Of a stretch of DNA of 64,000 nt, positions 56,663 through 64,000 are shown piece after piece. The first letter of the stretch is position 1. Every line of letters begins with the position of its first letter. The notes under the pieces were generated by a model, which saw nothing but the letters and a program-made list of their open reading frames with translations, was not told the origin of the DNA and searched no databases. This DNA is from Mesorhizobium loti (GTDB lineage Bacteria > Pseudomonadota > Alphaproteobacteria > Rhizobiales > Rhizobiaceae), in contig NZ_LPWA01000001.1 in assembly GCF_001510895.1 (NCBI RefSeq), positions 248,001-312,000 on the forward strand. Reading direction: 5' to 3'. The position numbers and the translations under genes are program-made.

Positions 56663-56932
56663 TCAGCGCGTGACGACGGGGAATTCGTCCATCACTGTCG
56701 AGGCCTGCTGCGCGATCTGCTGGCCAAGCAGCGGGCCGAATACGATGATGACCAGGAGGATCACCACGAGCTTGATCGTCTGCGGCAGGGACTGGTCCTG
56801 AATTTGCGTCAGCGCCTGGGCAAGCCCGACAAGGATGCCGACGGCCAGGGCCGCAATGATTGCCGGGCTTGATGCAAACAGCACCGTCAGAAGCGCGCTT
56901 TGGACCTTCGCCAGGATGAAGTCATTGTCCAT
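56663..56932 (-). CDS. rhcS: Type III secretion export apparatus protein SctS (RhcS)
   Basis: An 89-residue protein with two hydrophobic helices, related to FliQ. SSPAIIAALAVGILVGLAQA and TQIQDQSLPQTIKLVVILL are typical. It follows rhcR by 17 bases and precedes rhcT. Forms part of the export gate ring with SctR and SctT. Confidence 0.94.
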   Translation of the reverse strand: MDNDFILAKVQSALLTVLFASSPAIIAALAVGILVGLAQALTQIQDQSLPQTIKLVVILLVIIVFGPLLGQQIAQQASTVMDEFPVVTR

Positions 56933-56949
56933 TCAGGGCCTCGGCGGCG

Positions 56950-57603
56950 TCAGCCGTAACTCAGGATCAGGCCGTGCATCAGCCGTGACCAGCCATCAAT
57001 GGCGACGAAAAGGAACAGTTTCAGCGGGATCGAGATGAGGACCGGCGAGACCATGATCATGCCGAGCGTCATCAGGATGTTCGCGACAACGATGTCGATG
57101 ATGAGGAAGGGAAGATAGAGCAGGAAGCCGATCTCAAACGCGCGCTTGAGCTCGGAGGCGACAAAAGCGGGAACCAGGATCGAGAGATCGTCGTCCCTGA
57201 GATTTTGGCGTGCCTGCTCCGGCCACAGGCGGTTGGTTCCATCAAGAAAGAACTGCCGCTCTTCCGGCTGGGTGAATTTGATCAGGTGCTGCTGCAACGG
57301 TTCCCTGACCAGTTGCGCCGCCCTGGCAAGGTCGTCCGTCGTCCGGAACTGAACCTGCCCTTCCTGAAGCCGGCCCGACATCTCGCTCAGCAACGGTGTC
57401 GTGACGTAGACGGTGAGCACGAGCGCTATGCCGTAGAGCACCAAATTGGGCGGCATCTGCTGGACCCCGAGCGCGTTGCGGACGAGAAAAAGCACGACCG
57501 AGATTTTCAGGAAGCCTGTCATTGTGACAACGGCCAGCGGCAGCAGCCCGACGAAGCCGACGGCAATCAGGATCCCGAGGAGATTGGGCGAATTGTCAAG
57601 CAT
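56950..57603 (-). CDS. rhcR: Type III secretion export apparatus protein SctR (RhcR)
   Basis: A 217-residue FliP homologue with four hydrophobic segments. SFLKISVV-type motif (TMTGFLKISVVLFLVRNALGVQQMPPN), DDDLSILVPAFVASELKRAFEIGF and LMTLGMIMVSPVLISIPLKLFLF are diagnostic. It overlaps rhcQ by eight bases. Core of the export gate. Confidence 0.95.
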   Translation of the reverse strand: MLDNSPNLLGILIAVGFVGLLPLAVVTMTGFLKISVVLFLVRNALGVQQMPPNLVLYGIALVLTVYVTTPLLSEMSGRLQEGQVQFRTTDDLARAAQLVREPLQQHLIKFTQPEERQFFLDGTNRLWPEQARQNLRDDDLSILVPAFVASELKRAFEIGFLLYLPFLIIDIVVANILMTLGMIMVSPVLISIPLKLFLFVAIDGWSRLMHGLILSYG

Positions 57604-58699
57604 TGTCGAACATGCGCTCTATCCTGACGCCCAGGCTTTCCCCAATGCGCACGATCTCTCCGCGGCCGACGCGTTTGCCGTTGGCCAGGATATCGACTGC
57701 CGGCTTCGTGACGTCGGCGAGGGGAACGATTGCGCCAGGCGCAAGCTGCCTTACCTCTCCAACGGGCATTGCCGTGCGGCCGATCTCGAAGGCAAGCGCG
57801 ACCGGCAACTCGTCGAGGGTTGACTCTTCCAATGTCTGGCCGGCTGGCGGTGTGCTTTGGCTCATGGTCCACTCCCATTTCGATCCTGCAATTGCGGCCG
57901 GCGCGGCAAGCAGCCGTGGCCCCTCAGCCGTCAGACTGACCGGGGCAAAGAGGCGCTCGGCGATGACGAAAGTCGCCACGCCTTCTTCCGCCACGTCATC
58001 GAAAAGAACCATGTCGTCGGGCCGCAGGCTTTGAAGCTCGCCAAGGCTGATCATCAGTGCACCGCGTCGGAGGCTGACGGGCAGCGGGACGCCGGCCGGA
58101 ATTGGCGCCTTCGCCTTCCCGATCTCGTCGAGAATGCGGCCGATCCGCGTCGCAAGGCCGGCACTATTCGTGTTCAGGACGCAGTCTATCGGCTCGCCCT
58201 CGCCGGTCAGGACAAAAGCATATGAGCCTTCATCCGAAACGACATCTCTGCGCTCGATCGACGTGATCGATATCCCCTCGCCCAGCCGCCCTTCGATCCA
58301 TTGGAGATCCTCCTCGAGAACGGACTCCAACAAGAGCGCGGCGTGAACTGGTGCCAGCTGCCCCATGTCGACCAGCTCGTCCGCCATGACGAGACCCCGT
58401 TCGACAATGGTAAGCGGCAGGCGCAATTTCCCCGCCGCCTCGCCGACGGTGAACGCAATCGTGCACCGCCGCTGGTCGGCGGCGTTCGGCCCCGGCCAGA
58501 CAGCCGCGATCGCCATGGTTTTCCCCGCGATCGTGATCTGCGCGGGAACGCGGCGGCGGTAGAAGGCGTTCAACGCGCCAACCTCCATCGCCGCGACCGA
58601 TTCCAAGGTCAACGGCTCACCAAGGTTCGACCCCATGGCCGCGCGTTTCACCGGGTTTCCCCGCGCTTTCCTGCTTGCCGACGCCAAGGATTGAGGCAT
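57596..58699 (-). CDS. rhcQ: Type III secretion C-ring protein SctQ (RhcQ)
   Basis: A ~367-residue cytoplasmic sorting-platform protein. The variable N-terminal two-thirds is followed by a FliN/SpoA domain at the end (EESTLDELPVALAFEIGRTAMPVGEVRQL and ILANGKRVGRGEIVRIGESLGVRI). It docks SctL and SctN at the base of the injectisome. ATG 58699 is used; a GTG one codon earlier is possible. Confidence 0.9.
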   Translation of the reverse strand: MPQSLASASRKARGNPVKRAAMGSNLGEPLTLESVAAMEVGALNAFYRRRVPAQITIAGKTMAIAAVWPGPNAADQRRCTIAFTVGEAAGKLRLPLTIVERGLVMADELVDMGQLAPVHAALLLESVLEEDLQWIEGRLGEGISITSIERRDVVSDEGSYAFVLTGEGEPIDCVLNTNSAGLATRIGRILDEIGKAKAPIPAGVPLPVSLRRGALMISLGELQSLRPDDMVLFDDVAEEGVATFVIAERLFAPVSLTAEGPRLLAAPAAIAGSKWEWTMSQSTPPAGQTLEESTLDELPVALAFEIGRTAMPVGEVRQLAPGAIVPLADVTKPAVDILANGKRVGRGEIVRIGESLGVRIERMFDNA

Positions 58700-58730
58700 C
58701 ACACCGCCACACTCACGATCATGGTTTGGG

Positions 58731-59219
58731 CTATCGTTCTGGAGAGATGCGCGTTACGGCGCGCTCCTCATCCTCTGAAAGCTCGGCCAGCGCGAGACCA
58801 CGACCCGCGCTGCGTTTGATCAGATGTTCCAACAGCCGGTCCAGTTTCGTCACGGCTTTCATGGACTTGCGATGATCCTCACGAGCCGCCGACAACTCCG
58901 CTTTGCGTCGCTGCTCGGCCATGCCTGTCTCCCGCTCGCTTTCCCGCAATTGCTCGGTCTCCCTGGCGGCGGTCTCGAACCACCCCTGGAGCGAGGAGAG
59001 TCTGATGGCATTCACTGAATGTCCAACGAGCGACCCGAACGCTGCGTCCTCGGCGTCGGCTGTCGCTTGAAGATGCTGCGCGACGGCCGTCGCCGCCTTC
59101 CGAGCCTCCCCGGCCGCCCGCTGCGCAGCGGCGCGTCTTCTGATGACCGCTTCCTGTGCGCGTTCTTCGCGGTGTCGACGGAGATCGCGCAAGCGAGCGA
59201 TCACGTCACGATCCTTCAT
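58731..59219 (-). CDS. Type III secretion stalk-like protein SctO (Y4yJ-like)
   Basis: A 162-residue, nearly all-helical charged protein, MKDRDVIARLRDLRRHREER with long Ala/Glu/Arg coiled-coil stretches. Position directly after the ATPase gene (14-base overlap) and composition match the FliJ/YscO family that couples ATPase to export gate. Sequence conservation in this family is weak, so the call rests on context. Confidence 0.82.
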   Translation of the reverse strand: MKDRDVIARLRDLRRHREERAQEAVIRRRAAAQRAAGEARKAATAVAQHLQATADAEDAAFGSLVGHSVNAIRLSSLQGWFETAARETEQLRESERETGMAEQRRKAELSAAREDHRKSMKAVTKLDRLLEHLIKRSAGRGLALAELSEDEERAVTRISPER

Positions 59220-60564
59220 TGACGATCTCCCGCATGCGTTGGCGTGTTTTCTCGATGGACTCATGCGTGGCGGATGCCTGGCGCAGAAAGGCGTTGATCG
59301 TGTCGATCTTCTCCACCGCCTCGTCCGCAACCGCGTCGCTGCCCTTTTCATATTCGCCGACGCGCAACAGCAGCTCGACGTCGGCGTAGCGGGCGAGCAG
59401 CTCGCGCATGCGACCGGCGTCGGACCGATGCCCAGGCGGCACCACCGTGTCCATGAGGCGGCTGCGGCTGCGCAGCACGTCGATGGCCGGGAAATGATTG
59501 CGCTGTGCAAGTTCGTTCGACAGGAAGACGTGGCCGTCGAGAAGCGCCTGGATTTCCTCGGCGACCGGATCCAGCGTGCCATCGCCCTCCAGAAGGACGC
59601 TGTAGAGGCTGGTGATCGAACCAACGCGACCGGGCCCCGCGCGCTCGAGCAGACGCGGCAGGACCGCAAACAGCGAAGAGGGAAAACCGCGGCGCGTCGG
59701 CGGCTCGCCTGAAGCCAAACCGATCTCGCGCTGAGCGCGGGCAAACCGCGTTATGTTGTCCATTGCCAACAGGACATGCTTGCCCTGGTCGCGGAAATAT
59801 TCGGCAATGCTGGTCGCCACATAGGCCGCCTTGACGCGCTCGATGGCGGGCCGGTCGGAGGTCGCGACGACGATGACTGCCCGCGCCAGCCCTTCCGGCC
59901 CAAGCTGATGCTGGACGAATTCGCGCACTTCACGTCCGCGTTCGCCGACAAGAGCAACCACAGCGATGTCTGCGTCGGTGCCGGTGACGATGTCGGAAAG
60001 CAGAACCGACTTGCCGACGCCCGGTTCGCCGAAGATACCGACGCGCTGCCCGCGTGCGCAGGTGAGCAGTCCATCGAGGGCGCGGATTCCGAGCTGGATC
60101 GGCTCGGAGATCAAGCTGCGTTCCAGTGGCGACGGCGGATAGGCATTGACCGGATAGCTGCTGGTGATGCCATCCGGAGAAAGTGGCTTACCATCCAATG
60201 GCTCGCCGAGCGCGCTGATCACGCGACCGAGAAGCCCGGGCCCGACCGGCACCGACTGGTCCTTCCCGGTCGCAACCACTTCGGTCAGGCTTGAAAGGCC
60301 CGTCAGATCGCCCAGCGGGACCAGGATTGCCATCTCGTCCATAAGGCCGACGACTTCGGCCTTGGTTGCCTTGCCTGTCCTGGGGTCCAGGAGGTCGCAT
60401 ATCTCGCCGATCCGGACTTCCTCCACCGTCGCATGGATGACGGTACCGGTCACCCGCCGCACACGTCCCCTGCGGGGCCGGCTGGCATTGTCGCGCAAAC
60501 CTGACCGCAGCCCGGGAATGATGGATGCGAGCCGGCTTTCTATGTCGGCGGCGGGGCCCGTCAT
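59206..60564 (-). CDS. rhcN: Type III secretion ATPase SctN (RhcN)
   Basis: A 452-residue hexameric ATPase that unfolds and detaches effectors from chaperones. Walker A GEPGVGKS is at residues ~179-186, the ATPase GERGREVREF follows, Walker B HVLLAMD near 263-269, and ITRFARAQREIGLASGEPPT. It resembles FliI. The start overlaps nolV as ATGA. Confidence 0.96.
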   Translation of the reverse strand: MTGPAADIESRLASIIPGLRSGLRDNASRPRRGRVRRVTGTVIHATVEEVRIGEICDLLDPRTGKATKAEVVGLMDEMAILVPLGDLTGLSSLTEVVATGKDQSVPVGPGLLGRVISALGEPLDGKPLSPDGITSSYPVNAYPPSPLERSLISEPIQLGIRALDGLLTCARGQRVGIFGEPGVGKSVLLSDIVTGTDADIAVVALVGERGREVREFVQHQLGPEGLARAVIVVATSDRPAIERVKAAYVATSIAEYFRDQGKHVLLAMDNITRFARAQREIGLASGEPPTRRGFPSSLFAVLPRLLERAGPGRVGSITSLYSVLLEGDGTLDPVAEEIQALLDGHVFLSNELAQRNHFPAIDVLRSRSRLMDTVVPPGHRSDAGRMRELLARYADVELLLRVGEYEKGSDAVADEAVEKIDTINAFLRQASATHESIEKTRQRMREIVNEGS

Positions 60565-61181
60565 GCCGGCCCCCCGGCCTTTGACACGAGCGCATCGGCG
60601 ATGGCATCGAGCTGCGCGCCGATGCTGGCATCGATGACGGCAACATCGGTCGACAGAATGCACGCGTCTGCCGCAAGCGTGTCATCCCCGTCGATCTCGA
60701 CCGTCATGCCGGGATCGCTCTCTCGCAAGACCGCGCGCAGCTCATCGCGGACCCTGCCAACCGAAGCGGGATGGACGCGCACCTTCAGATATTTGGCGCG
60801 GCGGATTTCAGCGATGGCTTGCCCGGCCGCCTTGGCGACAAGCATGCTCACGTCAAACTCCCCCAGCATCCGCCTGACGACATCGAGGGCCAGACCGGTG
60901 ACCTCGGCGTCCAGCCCGGCGAGGTAGCGATCCACCTTGATCGTCGTCTCGCTCACCAAACGCGCGGCATCCGCGTCGCCTTGCACCTTGCCGTCCTCAT
61001 AGCCCTGCGCATATTCGGCCGCATAGGCTCGCCGAGCGGCCTCGCGCATCTGCTGCGCATCACGCCTGGCCTCGTCGAGGAAGGCATATCCATCCAGCCA
61101 TGCGCGCGCTTCGTCGGCGCGCAGAATGCGGGCGCGAGGGCGCCTGGGCACAGCATTGATCGCGTTGTCCGGTTCGACCAT
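60561..61181 (-). CDS. nolV: Type III secretion stator protein SctL (NolV/RhcL)
   Basis: A 206-residue FliH/YscL-type regulator of the ATPase. Basic N-terminus (VPRRPRARILRADEARAW), a helical middle rich in Ala/Asp/Glu (AAEYAQGYEDGKVQGDADAAR) and a C-terminal domain (LKVRVHPASVGRVRDELRAV) typical of SctL. It overlaps rhcN and follows nolU. Links ATPase to the C-ring. Confidence 0.88.
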   Translation of the reverse strand: MVEPDNAINAVPRRPRARILRADEARAWLDGYAFLDEARRDAQQMREAARRAYAAEYAQGYEDGKVQGDADAARLVSETTIKVDRYLAGLDAEVTGLALDVVRRMLGEFDVSMLVAKAAGQAIAEIRRAKYLKVRVHPASVGRVRDELRAVLRESDPGMTVEIDGDDTLAADACILSTDVAVIDASIGAQLDAIADALVSKAGGPA

Positions 61182-61186
61182 GTTGA

Positions 61187-61807
61187 CTAACGCACCGCTC
61201 GTCGAACAATCGCCGGACCAACCTCGGCAAATGGTACCGCCGCCGTCTGGTCGATGAGTTCGTGTGGCATCAGCTTGAGGCGAACCCGCATGCTCGTATC
61301 GCGGGGCATCGTCTGACACCAGGCGCCGAGGCAGCTCAAACCGTCGGCAAGGACACGACCATGGACCTCTTCCAAGGGCTCCAGAGGCTGAACCGGCCCA
61401 GCCAAGTCGCGGTTGGCGACGGCAAAGGAGCAGATATCCGCGCCGAGAGCTGCCTGCAGCGCAGCCGCTTCGCGCCCGTCGATGACGGCGGCAATGCTGC
61501 CTGCCCGATAGATTGCGCCCGAGCGAAGCGCAAGCTCCTCCAACTCTTCGCCCGACAACAAGGCGATCATCCGATCCGCTTCGTCGGCCGGCTCGCCGGC
61601 TGCGCAAGAAAGCCCGTAGTGATCGAGGAGAAGCTTCGACAACCGCTCTTGCAGGCGCTGTGACTGGCGCATGCGCTCGCAGGCAGCCTCGCCGATCGTG
61701 CCGCCAAAGCATTCCGCGAGCCGGGCGGCGTCCGTGTACCCTGCGGGATTGCATAGGAACGCCCGCCATTGCGGGCTGGCGGTTTGCTTCGGATCGGTCT
61801 GGATCAT
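61187..61807 (-). CDS. nolU: Type III secretion accessory protein SctK (NolU)
   Basis: A 206-residue soluble protein, MIQTDPKQTASPQWRAFLCN start (ATG 61807), with HELIDQTAAVPFAEVGPAI near the end. Its position between rhcJ and nolV, with an ATGA overlap, and its size match rhizobial NolU, the SctK sorting-platform adaptor. Conservation within the family is low. Confidence 0.82.
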   Translation of the reverse strand: MIQTDPKQTASPQWRAFLCNPAGYTDAARLAECFGGTIGEAACERMRQSQRLQERLSKLLLDHYGLSCAAGEPADEADRMIALLSGEELEELALRSGAIYRAGSIAAVIDGREAAALQAALGADICSFAVANRDLAGPVQPLEPLEEVHGRVLADGLSCLGAWCQTMPRDTSMRVRLKLMPHELIDQTAAVPFAEVGPAIVRRAVR

Positions 61808-62643
61808 GTCTTTCTCGCCGGCGTTGCAACCGCGTCGAGCGCATAGACCCCAGGCCGTCGATACCACTGGACGTAGGCCAGCCGAGCAGCAAGCGCGAGT
61901 ATGGTCGCCGCCATGCCGTAGAACAGCCACATCGCCGCGGCGACGCTGTCCGGATGCATCCAAAGACCAAGGAATGTGGTGAAACCTGCTTCGCCGGTCT
62001 CCTGCTCGGAGGGTGTCGCGGCAACCGGAATGAGGGTCACGGAGACATTGTCGTAGGTCAGTCCCGCGACGCCTTTGGCCACCAGCATCTTGACCTGCGG
62101 GATCAGCTCGTTCATCGGGACCGATGCGCGATGGCGGATGAAGACGGAGGCGGACGACGGCACCAACCGCTGTCTCAACGGATCATTCTCGGGAAGGACG
62201 AGGTGAACGCGCGCGGAAAGCACGCCGTCGATATCGGAGATCGTCTGCGACAGCTCCTGGCTCAGGCCATAGATCATCGTCGCGCGCTCTTCCACCGGCG
62301 AGGAGACGAGCCCGTCTCGCTTGAACACCTCGCCCAGCGTCTGGAATTCCTGCTTGGGCAATCCGCTTTCGTCGAGAACCGCCATCGCGTCCGCGAAGCG
62401 GTTCTTCTCCACGAAGACCGCCATCTTCCCGTCCTTGCCGGCTTCGCGCTGGGCCGGTATTCCATGACGCACCAACGTGGCCACGACCTCATTGGCTTGC
62501 CGCTGATCGAGGTTGGAATACAGCTCTTCCGAGCAGGCCTGCAGCGCAAGCATGCCAATGATTACGATTGCCACGCGGCGCCAGGCGCCGCATCGATCGA
62601 CGAGCGTTGACCGCCACGGCAGGAATATTGCGCCCACGAACAC
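61804..62643 (-). CDS. rhcJ: Type III secretion inner ring lipoprotein SctJ (NolT/RhcJ)
   Basis: A 279-residue YscJ/FliF-like lipoprotein. Signal peptide with lipobox LALQAC at residues ~32-37. Ring-building motif: ELYSNLDQRQANEVVATLVRHGIPA, then ELSQTISDIDGVLSARVHLVLPE and SVFIRHRASVPMNELIPQVKMLV. A C-terminal membrane helix (MWLFYGMAATILALAARLAYV) anchors it. Start at 62643 is ATG; the actual start could be a few codons later. Confidence 0.94.
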   Translation of the reverse strand: MFVGAIFLPWRSTLVDRCGAWRRVAIVIIGMLALQACSEELYSNLDQRQANEVVATLVRHGIPAQREAGKDGKMAVFVEKNRFADAMAVLDESGLPKQEFQTLGEVFKRDGLVSSPVEERATMIYGLSQELSQTISDIDGVLSARVHLVLPENDPLRQRLVPSSASVFIRHRASVPMNELIPQVKMLVAKGVAGLTYDNVSVTLIPVAATPSEQETGEAGFTTFLGLWMHPDSVAAAMWLFYGMAATILALAARLAYVQWYRRPGVYALDAVATPARKT

Positions 62644-62653
62644 CCCGTCGCGT

Positions 62654-63286
62654 TTACTGCTGCTTGATCAGCGTGCTTGTGGACGAGGTGACAGCGGTCA
62701 CGCTGCTCGTTACGACCTCGAGATTGGCGGCCGCCCACATCACGGAAATGGACCGTTCGAGAAGTTGCTCGGCATTCTTTGCCGGAGAGTCTCCGCTTTC
62801 CTTGCCTGACGAAGCCGTCTTGCCGGCGCCATCCTGCATCGCGGCTTTTTCAGCGTTTGCGGGGACGTTGGCCTGGCCAAGGGCTTTCTGGACCTGTTGC
62901 ATGGTGCCTTCCAGTGACTGCACCGCAGAACCAAACAGCGCCGATGGATCCGTGAACGTTCCGCCTCCCGACTTCTCCACCTCTGCCAGATAGTCGAAGA
63001 GCTTGTGCTCGACGATCGGCTCGGTCTTGTCCGATCCGGAGGATTGCCCGGCCATTGCAGGACTGGCGCCGGAGGATGCCTGCGCCACCTGCTGGCCCGC
63101 CGGCGTGGTGACGTCGCCGCGCTGAGGTACATTGACCTTCGCGGCGTCGTGCTTTTCCCGGCCAGCGCCGACCATTCGGTTGCCAGGCTGCGCCGTCGCG
63201 CCGGCAGTGATCTGCTGCTGCGAGGCAAGGCTGGTGGTCATGTTGGCGAGCGTGGCCTCCAAGGCTCCAATCGGTGCGATCTGCAT
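62654..63286 (-). CDS. nolB: Type III secretion inner-rod-like protein NolB (SctI)
   Basis: A 210-residue secreted or periplasmic component. Thr/Gln/Ser-rich N-terminus (MTTSLASQQQITAGATAQ), a Gly/Ser-rich middle and a helical C-terminal part (AEQLLERSISVMWAAANLEVVTSSVTAVTSSTSTLIKQQ) resembling SctI rod proteins. Location between nolW and rhcJ is the same as in other rhizobial operons. It starts 21 bases from the nolW stop. Confidence 0.85.
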   Translation of the reverse strand: MQIAPIGALEATLANMTTSLASQQQITAGATAQPGNRMVGAGREKHDAAKVNVPQRGDVTTPAGQQVAQASSGASPAMAGQSSGSDKTEPIVEHKLFDYLAEVEKSGGGTFTDPSALFGSAVQSLEGTMQQVQKALGQANVPANAEKAAMQDGAGKTASSGKESGDSPAKNAEQLLERSISVMWAAANLEVVTSSVTAVTSSTSTLIKQQ

Positions 63287-63307
63287 GAAACCTGCCCTTC
63301 CGCTTTC

Positions 63308-63955
63308 CTAGTTCGTCTTGCCGGAGGGCACATTCTGCGCCTCCGCCTGTTTCCCGCGGAAAACGCGGACCGACATAACCTTGCCGGGATCCGGCTTCGC
63401 GCTCGGCACAACGGCAACTCCGAGCGTCTTGCGAACGAGTTCGACGTAGGATGGCGGTCCCGACACCGAGATGACATCGTCCTCCTTGGAGACCTTTATC
63501 GGAAACCTTGGATCGATGACGTCCAACCGTGAAAGCCGCTCTTCGGCATGCGCTGCCGCATTGGCGTCAAGCGGGATCATTTCCGTCTGCACTTCTGATT
63601 CGGTCGCAACATTCATGACGATGCCGTCAAAATGCCAGACCAGGCCGTATCGATTGCAGATCTCGTCCAGAAATTCGCGGGCCGTGCCCACCGGCATGCC
63701 GGCGCTCAGTCGCCCCTTGACGAGCTTGCTGACCCGCATGGGCGTGCCCATGTTGCGGCCAAGTTCGACCAGCGCGTCCGTCACCGATTGATCGACCGTG
63801 ATGTATCTGTACGGGCCGGCAGGCCAGCGCGGTTCAGCGGCATTCGCCCGCAGCGCATGTCCAAACGCGAGGATCGCCGCAAGGCTGCCAATGACGATGG
63901 CAGCCTTGGCTCCCGACAGAAAATCCGCATGGCAGGTACCGCGTCCCGTCAACAT
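63308..63955 (-). CDS. nolW: Type III secretion short secretin protein NolW (RhcC1)
   Basis: A 215-residue exported protein with the N0/N1 parts of a secretin and no barrel domain. Signal region AKAAIVIGSLAAILAFGHALRANA, then YRYITVDQSVTDALVELGRNMG, SAGMPVGTAREFLDEICNRY and DVISVSGPPSYVELVRKTL. In rhizobia the secretin is split into RhcC1 (NolW) and RhcC2; the latter is not in the window. First operon gene here; the region upstream (63956-64000) has no visible tts box in the 45 bases available. Confidence 0.88.
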   Translation of the reverse strand: MLTGRGTCHADFLSGAKAAIVIGSLAAILAFGHALRANAAEPRWPAGPYRYITVDQSVTDALVELGRNMGTPMRVSKLVKGRLSAGMPVGTAREFLDEICNRYGLVWHFDGIVMNVATESEVQTEMIPLDANAAAHAEERLSRLDVIDPRFPIKVSKEDDVISVSGPPSYVELVRKTLGVAVVPSAKPDPGKVMSVRVFRGKQAEAQNVPSGKTN

Positions 63956-64000
63956 TGGTCCCTATCGCAAGCGAATGCGCAAAGAACCGCATCGCCCGCT

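Noticed and set aside
63956..64000. tts box upstream of nolW
   Set aside because: No TtsI-box-like GTCAGNT-type motif is visible in the 45 bases available; it may lie beyond the window.

Overview
The window looks like chromosomal DNA of a Mesorhizobium-type alphaproteobacterium (order Hyphomicrobiales/Rhizobiales). The reasons are the high GC content, a GTG-started rpsU with a Lys/Arg-rich tail, the soxB-D-A-G sarcosine oxidase operon, a Bmp-type nucleoside ABC system, dispersed rhizobial palindromic intergenic repeats, and a rhizobial (Rhc/Nol) type III secretion operon. The assignment rests on gene content and protein style, not on a database search.

Layout. 0-14.4 kb: a CPA1 Na+/H+ antiporter, a 226-bp MITE-like element, and a long run of minus-strand catabolic genes: an ABC importer, an iron-type alcohol dehydrogenase, an aldehyde dehydrogenase, a VapBC-like toxin-antitoxin pair, a glutamine-synthetase-like ligase, an APC permease and an N-formylglutamate-amidohydrolase-like gene. 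A divergent RpiR-type regulator faces this run. Together they fit uptake and gamma-glutamylation of an amino alcohol or polyamine, followed by oxidation. 14.6-18.9 kb: a two-gene RND efflux system. 19-25.5 kb: an acyl-CoA catabolic cluster (MDR reductase, acyl-CoA dehydrogenase, SDRs, MaoC hydratase, APH-like kinase, TetR regulator) that resembles a split ACAD10/ACAD11 or Lva-type hydroxy-acid pathway. 25.6-32 kb: a small secreted peptide behind a large palindrome, and sarcosine oxidase with an extra gene between soxB and soxD. 32-41.6 kb: housekeeping and small genes (SET-domain protein, rpsU, TPR lipoprotein, DUF992, MFS pump, a ribbon-helix-helix/CoaBC fusion, ubiB, ubiE). 41.7-52.8 kb: a nucleoside salvage and uptake locus (add, upp, deoA, punA, cdd, two permeases, an ATPase, and a Bmp-type binding protein with a palindromic operator candidate). 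53-55.7 kb: membrane proteins, repeats, a candidate structured RNA, tRNA-Ser(GGA) and a DUF1445 hydro-lyase. 55.8-64 kb: a type III secretion operon running right to left, nolW-nolB-rhcJ-nolU-nolV-rhcN-sctO-rhcQ-rhcR-rhcS-rhcT; no rhcU follows rhcT.

Ten genes outside the T3SS carry frame breaks, twelve in all. Every one is repaired by adding a single base, and the protein is conserved on both sides. I read them as deletion-type sequence errors rather than decay and annotate each gene at full length. Large opposite-strand reading frames are GC-driven shadows and were left out.
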